Below, one piece after another: positions 9,847-17,932 of a stretch of 54,507 nucleotides of DNA. This stretch comes from a virus. The stretch lies in IMG/VR virus record IMGVR_UViG_3300042691_040273, positions 1-54,507 of that record. The stretch is one strand, 5' to 3'. Both the position numbers and the translations under genes were made by a program. Position 1 is the first letter of the stretch; each line of letters starts with the position of its first letter. The notes under the pieces are model-generated. The model saw nothing but the letters and a program-made list of their open reading frames with translations, ran no database searches and was not told the DNA's origin.

Positions 9847-11612
9847 TCTATTATACGTGTCAAGAAGTTTTTTATACCATCTTTCTTATTTATATAGTTT
9901 TTCTCATTACGTAAATAAAAATTAATATCTAATTTGACATAATGAATACCATTAATAAATGGGTAATCAGTACCAAAACCATCACTATCAATAAATCCGT
10001 GTTCATATAAATCTCTCCATGCCCATACACCTTCACTATCAATATATCTTGTATTCTCAGGTAAATTTAATATATCATTTGTTTTTGCTTTTTCGATGTA
10101 TGGAGAGAGTTGTCTTATTTTGACTCTGTAGTGCGGTTGATAATATAGACCAACTAAATTTGTTGCTGATGCTCCTGAGTAATATGTTGGGTCATCCTGA
10201 TTATGGTCAAATATATTTGGCGATATTGTCATTTTATGGAATGATTCACTTATGATTCGTTCTTTCATTTCCACCTCATTATATTCAACAAACGCACCAT
10301 TTAATATACTACCTTGTTCCAATGTTGCCCCACTTTTAAAATTATAAGTGACTGAATTTTGATTTTTATAAAAATTAGTAAATTCAAGTTCACTCTCATT
10401 TGATTTTGTCCCATCAAAGTGTTTATCAATCCACGTATCGTGAAAATTAAATTTATATCCAACTTTTAATGGATAATCAAAATATCCATTGCCATTTCTA
10501 AATATGATTGTTGTATATAATTCAGTCGGAGTATAACCTAAATTATTTGTTAATCCTGATAGATAAAATGGTGTTTTAAAATCATATAAACAACTTTCCA
10601 TTCTATTTTTTTCAACTATAACATCATTTTCTCCTGAATAATTTTCAAATATTAATTTTTTCTCATCTCTCCATATTGAGGATTCAAATCCAACTTTATC
10701 CAATATATAATCGTTGTTATCTGTTAATATTTTATGTTTGTGTACATAATATTCTGATGTTGTACCTGTAATATTTTTTATGTCCAAACATCTTTTACAT
10801 ATATAAACCGTACCTATATTAGGTATACCTGTTTTTTTAAATTGATTTTTTAAAATATTGACAACAAATTTTTCACTTCTACTAATTTCATTTCCTACAC
10901 TGTCAATTGTAAATATTCTATCTTTAACTGGTACGCTGCTATTTAATGTTTGACCACACAAAATTATGTATTCTCCTACATTCATTCCATGTTCAACAGG
11001 TGATGTCAACGTGTAGTAGTTTCCGTTTGATGTCAAAATAAATGGTATACCATCGCCTGAAACAAAATTATACTCTGTATTTCCTGATAACGTATATGCC
11101 ATAGGATACGATGTATCTCCCGAATAAATGTATGATAAATACACATTCCAATTTTGATATGGTGCACTTACATCTGTAATTGTTGTATGTCTTGTATTTT
11201 CACTTGTTAATTCAATATTTTGTTCAAAATTTATAATTGTATCGTCTATGCTTGGTATGTTTTTTTCTCTTAATATGTCATTTCTTAAAAACGCAAATTC
11301 ATTGTATGGAATGTGCCCTGTATAATCTGTTGTTGAGCCGTCACCAACTAAATATAACTTATCTTTTAATGGAAGATAGTCTGTATTTCCACTATAAAAA
11401 TTGTCAAATATCATTTTTATTTTACCATAAATCTTATATTTAATACTCGCATTTCTTTCTTTATTATTTTGTTCAGCGACATCCAAAACAATATTTTTTT
11501 CATTTTCCTTAATCGTATTTGATGTGTCTTTTAAATCTATGCGAATTGAAAGCTCCTCTTCAGGTGCTTTACTATATAATTTTGATGGTAATATAATTTG
11601 TTTTTTCTCCAT
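9840..11612 (-). CDS. Putative baseplate protein, 590 aa, unrecognised
   Basis: Begins MEKKQIILPSKLYSKAPEEE. The protein is long, hydrophilic and beta-rich, with clusters of Tyr, Asn and Thr and repeated short strands flanked by GTSG/SGNT-like turns. It lacks transmembrane segments, Cys-rich motifs and catalytic signatures. A CxxC-like ICKRCLDIKN segment occurs in the middle but without a second metal pair. The gene starts 2 bases after the stop of the 1239-aa baseplate gene and overlaps the next gene by 7 bases. By order after gp6 and a gp7-sized gene it occupies the place of T4 gp8 (334 aa), but no sequence similarity can be claimed. Confidence 0.7.
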   Translation of the reverse strand: MEKKQIILPSKLYSKAPEEELSIRIDLKDTSNTIKENEKNIVLDVAEQNNKERNASIKYKIYGKIKMIFDNFYSGNTDYLPLKDKLYLVGDGSTTDYTGHIPYNEFAFLRNDILREKNIPSIDDTIINFEQNIELTSENTRHTTITDVSAPYQNWNVYLSYIYSGDTSYPMAYTLSGNTEYNFVSGDGIPFILTSNGNYYTLTSPVEHGMNVGEYIILCGQTLNSSVPVKDRIFTIDSVGNEISRSEKFVVNILKNQFKKTGIPNIGTVYICKRCLDIKNITGTTSEYYVHKHKILTDNNDYILDKVGFESSIWRDEKKLIFENYSGENDVIVEKNRMESCLYDFKTPFYLSGLTNNLGYTPTELYTTIIFRNGNGYFDYPLKVGYKFNFHDTWIDKHFDGTKSNESELEFTNFYKNQNSVTYNFKSGATLEQGSILNGAFVEYNEVEMKERIISESFHKMTISPNIFDHNQDDPTYYSGASATNLVGLYYQPHYRVKIRQLSPYIEKAKTNDILNLPENTRYIDSEGVWAWRDLYEHGFIDSDGFGTDYPFINGIHYVKLDINFYLRNEKNYINKKDGIKNFLTRIIDC

Positions 11613-11614
11613 TT

Positions 11615-14600
11615 TTACTGTTTAAACGCTCCTAATGGTCCATATAATTTCATAAATTTATCTAACCCTGTTTTACCTGGTCTCAAACCAAAATAAAATA
11701 AAAACGGTGTCGATAAGATTTGTTTATTACCATTGTAATAATCTTCTGTTTTTTTGATTATAAAATCCATAGTATTATTCCAATTTTTTATATCCCAAGT
11801 ACCACCACTTCCATAACGGGTATATAAAATACCATTTATTGGAGTAATATCAGTTCCGCTTGTAACATACAAATATGTAAAACCAGGATACTCATCATCA
11901 TAAAATGTATGTCTATCTACACCACCATTATCTATAACGTCAAAATCATAACTTTCTGTCACATTTAAATTAGATATTGTTTTACCTGAATACGTATATG
12001 TCATCGGTAATAACAAATATTTGTCTGATGGATTATCATTCTGTCCATTAAACTTGTAAGCGAATGTCATTCCTTGTAATGGCATAACCTTAATCCCATT
12101 TCTAGTGTAATCCCAAGATTGGTCATCTGATATCGATGGTAAATACGAACCAAATCCTGTTCCTTTCTTATCCCATAAAAAGAAAGGTATATCTTGTGAT
12201 GTCTCAGTTAATCTTCCTGGTTCATTCAGACATAATCTAACTCTCTTTCCATCCTCATCTAAAGTTAATGTAATTGGTGTTGGACCGTATGCCTGATTGC
12301 CGTTTTTAAATACATCAGGATTCACTTCAGGGTCTAAATATTGGTATGAATATCCAATATAATTCGAGTCTTGCAAATCAAATTCTCTAATACCTGTTTC
12401 GTTATTGATTGATATTAATTGTAATAAATCACCATCTAATACTTTTTTGAACCCCATTTGGTCAAAACCATTATTATCAAAAAAATTATCAATATCAAAA
12501 GTATTATTACTTATATCCATTCTATAATTGATTCCAAATGCCATTAGTTCACCAAAAGACTGAAATGATGTTGGACCTATATTTCTTGCAACAGCGCAAT
12601 TTGGGTCTAATTGTGGGTCTATACATATTTGATTTATGAATTCATCTCTTGGTCCTAAGTCTACAAACGTTGTTGGATGTCTTAATCTATTATACATCGT
12701 TTGAGATGTTGTAAACAGACCTGTTGTTTTATATATTGGTGTACCAAATAAATTGGTTGTTGGATTATATTCTGCAGAACGATAATAAAATTTTTCTTGG
12801 TCATTTATATAACGAACTAAATCTTTACAATACTTTATTTTTATTTCATCTCTCTTATTTTTTTGCTTTGCCTTGAATTGAAAAAAGTATAAAGCACCTG
12901 ATAACCAATTATCAATAAATGAATAATTTACAATACCCCCACAAAACAAAGTACCTACTCTTTTTCTCCTTCTATATTCTCTTAATACATCAAATAATCT
13001 ATTATTTGTTTGTGTTCCTGGTACAATATAAAATATTCCATTTGAGAACTCTGTATAACCACTCAATGTTATTCTGTCATATGTTGATGGTATAAAATAT
13101 TTTGTGCTTGTTTCATTTGCCAACCTTGATGAAGATATATCCATACCAGGTTCGTAACTTGTTTTCACAATTGTTTTTCTACTTGCAGTAGTACCACTAT
13201 AATATTCATAAACAATATTTTCATCATATGGTGTATCATATAACTGACAACCCTCTTCTATTGCAGTTATTTGATTAGATTCTGTAACCTTTACTCTTTT
13301 ATCTCGTATAATTAGTTCATATGTAGATATATCATTAAAATATTTAAGACTATCATCATATGTGTTACTATTTGTAAATAAATTTGATGTAATATCAACT
13401 GTTAATTCTCCTATAGTTATAACGTAATTTGTTTGGTTAGAAACAAAATTAGAATATGATGTTGGAATCTCAGCATTAACACAATTACTATCTAATGCAT
13501 ATGGAGTACCATATGAATTATATGACTGAAAATTTGAAACATTTAATAATCTGTTGCTTTGATTATCACTACCAGTTATTGATATTTTACCAACTTCACA
13601 ATACTGTACAACATTATTTCCGACTACATTTCCATATTCATCATCATTACATTCTTCACATTCAGGAAAATTTATTAGATATAATTTTCTTTGTCCACTT
13701 TCTTGTAATTGATATGCCCAATTTCTAAACAAATTTGATAAAAATCTTATAGGCCATACATTTGTACTGTCTGCTATTGAATGAAATACTCTTGTAATTG
13801 TATTAAAGAAAGTAAGTATTAATAGATTAATTAACTGCTCAAAGAATAAAAGTATTTCAGTAATTAATATCTGAAATGTAAAATTTTTCACTGCAAAATT
13901 CACAGGCGGTGTCAATACATCACTCGAACAATCTTCTTCTTCTGAAGGAACAATTTCTTTTATTCCTAAAAATCTATCTCTTGAGAAACCAAATTGTTTA
14001 TAGTATGAACCTTGAAAAGATGAGACAGTATAAACTTTATTGTATGTAAATCTATAAAAATAATCTTTAGGAAAATATTGATTATCTACTTTATTTAAAA
14101 TGATTTCATTTATTGCACTTGCAGGATAATCATCAATAGTTGTTGAAAATGCGTATGATTTGTCAATATCGTTTGTATACTCTCGTATATTTGGTAATAA
14201 ATAATCTGCGTTAGCTCTGACTCTTGCCAAACCAGAATCATCAATACCTATTCTTAAACGATAACATGCCGATGTTGGTACACCTTTATTTGGGTCATTT
14301 GTATAATCATTTTCACCGAATTCGTTGGTGTAAATAAAATCCATATTCATTGGTAATGGCAAAACAAATGAACCATCTTCACCAATATCTTCATTTATTT
14401 CATACTCTTCTAAAATAGGTCTATTATTCTCGTCACGTTCATTTGTAAATCTTATTGCTTCTATTACCCCTTCTTTTGTTGTCAAATCACACTTTCTACC
14501 CATCTTGGGTCTAACTTGACAGTTTTTGTTGATTGAATTTTTACCTATATCTGTAAATGTACCACCAATAACATATGCCATTGGTTCTAATTTTACACCA

Positions 14601-15334
14601 ACTGATGATAAATCAAAATCTGTTCTTGTGATTCCTATCTCACATAATTCAGCATTACCCCAAAATGGATATACTTCTATTGTTTTATCAAATGAAATTA
14701 TTTGTGGTAAGCTATCTAAATCTTCCGATGATTTAAATGTGTATGTGTTTTCAAATGCATCTGGTCCAATACCTTGTCTTATGAAATCATATGGTCTAAA
14801 TGAAAAACATCCAATATCAGATAAATCAACATCTACATGAATTGTTTGTGTACCTAATGATACGCCCCATATCATGAAGTCACCTGCATCATTTGTTTTT
14901 ACAGTATACTTATAATATTTTTCATAAACTTCCAATACTTCTTCACGGGTTAATATTTCCGTTTGGTCAGGAAATGTTCCTGTTGGTACATGACCATCAT
15001 GCTGTTTAGTATTTGGTAATAAATTATATCTGTAATTAGATTCATTTTTTTCTGTTGATGCACGATATGGATACAATGCAGATATAACTGGGTCTTCAGC
15101 ATCTTCATCTGACAATGGAACAAAAATTGATATTCTCGCATTAGGTATTCCCAATCCGTTATTAATGGTAATTCTACCACAAACAACACCATAATCTGAA
15201 CATAATGATGCGTATACATCTTTTTGTGTAAACTTCAATGAGAGAAGTTCAAGTAAATCAAAGTCTTGCTTTAACTCAACCGTTAATTTTTGATTTACAC
15301 CAATATTTGTTGATATTCTATGTTTTTGTATCAT
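11615..15334 (-). CDS. Large baseplate protein (gp7-sized) with carboxypeptidase-regulatory-like domain
   Basis: A 1239-aa protein. Near the N-terminus, residues ~46-75 (VVCGRITINNGLGIPNARIS) and ~144-170 (YTVKTNDAGDFMIWGVSLG) together look like a carboxypeptidase-regulatory / transthyretin-like beta-sandwich that has been split by a ~70-residue insertion. Residues ~476-515 form an unusually hydrophobic helix-prone stretch (FQILITEILLFFEQLINLLI and onward), odd for a soluble virion protein. The remainder is beta-rich with no catalytic motif. In gene order it directly follows gp6, where T4 has gp7 (1032 aa), so a gp7-like wedge role is plausible. The start at 15334 is 54 bases after the gp6 stop and follows a near-match TATTTATT box. 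Confidence 0.8.
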   Translation of the reverse strand: MIQKHRISTNIGVNQKLTVELKQDFDLLELLSLKFTQKDVYASLCSDYGVVCGRITINNGLGIPNARISIFVPLSDEDAEDPVISALYPYRASTEKNESNYRYNLLPNTKQHDGHVPTGTFPDQTEILTREEVLEVYEKYYKYTVKTNDAGDFMIWGVSLGTQTIHVDVDLSDIGCFSFRPYDFIRQGIGPDAFENTYTFKSSEDLDSLPQIISFDKTIEVYPFWGNAELCEIGITRTDFDLSSVGVKLEPMAYVIGGTFTDIGKNSINKNCQVRPKMGRKCDLTTKEGVIEAIRFTNERDENNRPILEEYEINEDIGEDGSFVLPLPMNMDFIYTNEFGENDYTNDPNKGVPTSACYRLRIGIDDSGLARVRANADYLLPNIREYTNDIDKSYAFSTTIDDYPASAINEIILNKVDNQYFPKDYFYRFTYNKVYTVSSFQGSYYKQFGFSRDRFLGIKEIVPSEEEDCSSDVLTPPVNFAVKNFTFQILITEILLFFEQLINLLILTFFNTITRVFHSIADSTNVWPIRFLSNLFRNWAYQLQESGQRKLYLINFPECEECNDDEYGNVVGNNVVQYCEVGKISITGSDNQSNRLLNVSNFQSYNSYGTPYALDSNCVNAEIPTSYSNFVSNQTNYVITIGELTVDITSNLFTNSNTYDDSLKYFNDISTYELIIRDKRVKVTESNQITAIEEGCQLYDTPYDENIVYEYYSGTTASRKTIVKTSYEPGMDISSSRLANETSTKYFIPSTYDRITLSGYTEFSNGIFYIVPGTQTNNRLFDVLREYRRRKRVGTLFCGGIVNYSFIDNWLSGALYFFQFKAKQKNKRDEIKIKYCKDLVRYINDQEKFYYRSAEYNPTTNLFGTPIYKTTGLFTTSQTMYNRLRHPTTFVDLGPRDEFINQICIDPQLDPNCAVARNIGPTSFQSFGELMAFGINYRMDISNNTFDIDNFFDNNGFDQMGFKKVLDGDLLQLISINNETGIREFDLQDSNYIGYSYQYLDPEVNPDVFKNGNQAYGPTPITLTLDEDGKRVRLCLNEPGRLTETSQDIPFFLWDKKGTGFGSYLPSISDDQSWDYTRNGIKVMPLQGMTFAYKFNGQNDNPSDKYLLLPMTYTYSGKTISNLNVTESYDFDVIDNGGVDRHTFYDDEYPGFTYLYVTSGTDITPINGILYTRYGSGGTWDIKNWNNTMDFIIKKTEDYYNGNKQILSTPFLFYFGLRPGKTGLDKFMKLYGPLGAFKQ

Positions 15335-15388
15335 TACTATAATAAATAGAAAAAATTAAATTTTATATTATAATAATTAAAAAACATT

Positions 15389-17221
15389 TTAAAATGAAGT
15401 CGAACCTAACGTTTTTACTCGTATTTTAATATCTTTATTAGGAAATCTTATTTGAAAAATTTGATTTGATTTCATATATATTGTCATATCTGATTGTTGT
15501 ATTTCTTTTGTAATTGCATCCTTGTATGTTTGTGCAACTTCTGCTGATGAATATTCTCCACCAACCATGTTAAAAATTCTTATATCAACAACGTTAACAA
15601 TACCATTTATATTACCTATGATTCTATATAAATCACCAACAAATAATGGGTCACCCATTTTTCTTTTATCTATTGAGAAATATGTTGTAATATCAGTAAT
15701 TGCAGTTTTTAATACCTCTGTTTGATTAACATTTTTATCAATTACTGCATCTATTTCTAATTTAAAATCTATGACCTCACCACTTTCAATATCTACATAA
15801 TCATTCAACATTCTATACTCTGATAGATATGTTATAATATTATTTTTAAGTGTATTAGAAACTGTGTTTGTTAGATTACCTTTATCATCATAAGATAATA
15901 GTTTTACTCTAACTTTGTTATCTTCTTCAATAACATTAACTTTTGCTGCACCACCAAATGTTGATGGCATGTTTTCTATAACAGATTTATAATCGTTGAG
16001 TGTTACTGCTCTATTTTGTGCTGCAAAATTATATGCTATCATGTTGCGTATCTCTTCTATACTTGGTTGGTCCGCTCCACCAACTGCAGGAGTTACGTTT
16101 GTTACTCTTAATGACTGTCCAACTTGAGTGTTTATTGTTCCATTTGGACCAAGAACATTAAATTCTACATTATCCACACTTGTAATTACATTTACACCTA
16201 AGTTAGTATCTCTTCCTCCACCTATTCTATATTTCACAAATAATGTTGTATTTGGTTTTGGTATCATACCTAAAGACATATTGTTAAGATATGTACTAAA
16301 ACTAACTCGCATATTATTTGATATAAAATCATCCAAATTTTGTAACGGGTCAACATTACCTGACCCAAATGTCATAGAAAAATAACCTTCTGGTGTATAT
16401 TCAGTGACAAATTTATTTGTGACATCAATATAATTTCCTGCAGTTAAATTATCCCTATCTGATACTATCGTAGGGTCAGGTATGAAAACTTTATTTTCTG
16501 CTAATGATTTTACTTCATACCATTTATTTAAAGTAGAATCAAATTCTGATGACGTTGGATTTGCACCATAGTTCGTACCTTCTTTATGAATTACTGATGT
16601 TATACCCAATACATTTTGTTCAGGTAAAAACAATTTTAAAAATGGTCTTTGGTCTGTTTGATTTATTACTCTTCTATAAATTTTAGTGACACCATTTACA
16701 ACTGCCTCTCTTTTTGTTATTGTATATGAAATTAAACGATTGTTAGCATCAAAGTTTGGAATTTTTAATCTATTAGGTTCTCCTTTAGAATTGAATGGAC
16801 TTGAAAAGTCGATATCTTCTACTGTCTCAAATATCTGTCCTCCACCTGAAACTTGTGCACCACCTTTTAAAATACCCAAGTATCTTTCATCTTCTTTATC
16901 TCCTCTTACAGGAACGTTTACTGAAAAATCACATAATGCAACTGATGGTCTATTTCCTGGTATTTTTAATCCATATGTCTTGGCAATATGAAATAATGAT
17001 TGACGTTGCTGTGCAAAATCTAACATAGTCTCTTGCCATACTCTGTCAATATGAAAATGCAAGTTATCTGAAACAGCAGCATTCAAATCTAATAATACTG
17101 AAAATATTGAAGCATCATTTGTATTATTTATTAATTCAGGATAATACTGCTTAGTCAAATTCACAAGTTCTTGTCTCAAACTTGCAAAATCTCTAACTGC
17201 ATATGATATTTTTTTTGCCAT
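15389..17221 (-). CDS. Baseplate wedge protein gp6-like (baseplate J family)
   Basis: 610 aa, close to T4 gp6 (660 aa). The N-terminus (YAVRDFASLRQELVNLTKQY) and the segment DASIFSVLLDLNAAVSDNLHFHID are typical of phage baseplate J/gp6 proteins, as is the mid-region SLRVTNVTPAVGGADQPSIE followed by RNMIAYNFAAQNRAVTLNDY. The C-terminal part (YLSEYRMLNDYVDI, then MGDPLFVGDLYRIIGNINGI) carries the repeated alpha/beta domain of this family. gp6 dimers form the ring that ties wedges together around the hub and triggers sheath contraction. The gene starts 1 base after gp25 stops, the same adjacency of wedge genes seen across contractile systems. This assignment is secure at family level. Confidence 0.92.
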   Translation of the reverse strand: MAKKISYAVRDFASLRQELVNLTKQYYPELINNTNDASIFSVLLDLNAAVSDNLHFHIDRVWQETMLDFAQQRQSLFHIAKTYGLKIPGNRPSVALCDFSVNVPVRGDKEDERYLGILKGGAQVSGGGQIFETVEDIDFSSPFNSKGEPNRLKIPNFDANNRLISYTITKREAVVNGVTKIYRRVINQTDQRPFLKLFLPEQNVLGITSVIHKEGTNYGANPTSSEFDSTLNKWYEVKSLAENKVFIPDPTIVSDRDNLTAGNYIDVTNKFVTEYTPEGYFSMTFGSGNVDPLQNLDDFISNNMRVSFSTYLNNMSLGMIPKPNTTLFVKYRIGGGRDTNLGVNVITSVDNVEFNVLGPNGTINTQVGQSLRVTNVTPAVGGADQPSIEEIRNMIAYNFAAQNRAVTLNDYKSVIENMPSTFGGAAKVNVIEEDNKVRVKLLSYDDKGNLTNTVSNTLKNNIITYLSEYRMLNDYVDIESGEVIDFKLEIDAVIDKNVNQTEVLKTAITDITTYFSIDKRKMGDPLFVGDLYRIIGNINGIVNVVDIRIFNMVGGEYSSAEVAQTYKDAITKEIQQSDMTIYMKSNQIFQIRFPNKDIKIRVKTLGSTSF

Positions 17222-17222
17222 T

Positions 17223-17672
17223 TTATATGTTTATAATTATAAAATCTGATGTCGAAAATGCACCGTTATTAACTGTGTAATCTATTTTTACTTTTGCGGT
17301 ATATGGTTTGGTTGAAAAACTAGATACTCTGAAAAGTCTTTCATCTTCCTGTTCTGCTACACTTCTCTCATTTTCAGGGTCGTCTTCAGGTGATGTTACC
17401 GTTATTGAATTTATATCTAAATTAGGTATATATTTTTTTATACTTTCTCTAATCTCTTCTTCAATTAAATTCCATGACACCAAATCATTTTGGTCAAATA
17501 TATATTCATATATTCTTGTACCAAAATCTGGTAAATAATATCTACTTCCCTTACGAGTCAATATCAGATGTATTAAATTTGCTCTAACCTCCCTTTCAGG
17601 TGTTTCTGTCATATTTAAAAAATCACCCTTGAAACTATCTCTAAATGGAAAATCTATACCGTATGTTGCCAT
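17223..17672 (-). CDS. Baseplate wedge protein gp25-like (GPW/gp25 family)
   Basis: 149 aa, near the size of T4 gp25 (132 aa). The family signature is visible: ANLIHLILTRKGSRYYLPDF followed by GTRIYEYIFDQND, matching the R-x-P-x-(F/Y)-G-(T/S) core where gp25 binds the first sheath ring and gp6. The remainder is an amphipathic helix (IEEEIRESIKKYIP) and two beta strands. It is the first gene of the wedge operon. Upstream is a strong terminator (17711-17739) that ends the reductase/DUF5522 transcript, and a TATTTATA box lies 31 bases before the ATG, so gp25 probably heads an independent late transcript running through gp6 and the fibre genes. Confidence 0.92.
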   Translation of the reverse strand: MATYGIDFPFRDSFKGDFLNMTETPEREVRANLIHLILTRKGSRYYLPDFGTRIYEYIFDQNDLVSWNLIEEEIRESIKKYIPNLDINSITVTSPEDDPENERSVAEQEDERLFRVSSFSTKPYTAKVKIDYTVNNGAFSTSDFIIINI

Positions 17673-17703
17673 ATCAAATAAATATAATGATTGATGAAAT
17701 TTT

Positions 17704-17711
17704 TATAAATA
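17704..17711 (-). promoter_or_regulatory. TATTTATA box before gp25
   Basis: Exact TATTTATA on the minus strand 31 bases upstream of the gp25 ATG, immediately beyond the U-tract of the preceding terminator. Confidence 0.4.
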
Positions 17712-17739
17712 AAAAACTCGGATTATTCATCCGAGTTTT
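17711..17739 (-). terminator. Rho-independent terminator after DUF5522 gene
   Basis: On the minus strand an 11-bp stem (AAAACTCGGAT / ATCCGAGTTTT) with a 5-base loop is followed by a run of six T. The upstream arm lies inside the last codons of the DUF5522 gene (Asn-Ser-Asp-Glu-stop), so the terminator overlaps the stop codon. It separates the replication block from the baseplate operon. Confidence 0.85.
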
Positions 17740-17917
17740 TTTCTGTTTCCTTTATTTTGGTATTCCCTTTTATACCTTTCGGGTCGTAAGGACAATGTCT
17801 GCATCCACTCTTTGCTGAGCCACAACAATAACCTCTTTGTTTATGATATAACTCTGTGAATACGACTTTATTACCATCTAAATAATAATGAACACCTTCA
17901 ACAAATGTTTTACTCAT
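17723..17917 (-). CDS. DUF5522-like small cysteine-rich protein
   Basis: 64 aa. The core RGYCCGSAKSGCRHCPYDPK with four clustered Cys plus His matches the small DUF5522 family of Bacteroidota, whose members typically read EG-x-YY-x-x-(N/G)-x-x-VFTE-x-(Y/F)H-x-x-RGYCCG-x-GCRHCPY. Here the first half reads FVEGVHYYLDGNKVVFTELY. The cysteines could bind zinc or an Fe-S cluster; no function is known to me. It follows the ribonucleotide reductase by 15 bases and ends at a terminator, so the two are co-transcribed. The gene is probably host-derived and is the clearest single pointer to the host phylum. Confidence 0.85.
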   Translation of the reverse strand: MSKTFVEGVHYYLDGNKVVFTELYHKQRGYCCGSAKSGCRHCPYDPKGIKGNTKIKETEKNSDE

Positions 17918-17921
17918 ACCA

Positions 17922-17929
17922 TATAAATA
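17922..17929 (-). promoter_or_regulatory. TATTTATA box before DUF5522 gene
   Basis: Exact TATTTATA on the minus strand in the 15-base gap between the reductase stop and the DUF5522 ATG. With only 4 bases to the start codon it could serve as a promoter only for a leaderless or internal-start transcript, so this copy may be chance. Confidence 0.2.
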
Positions 17930-17932
17930 TGG

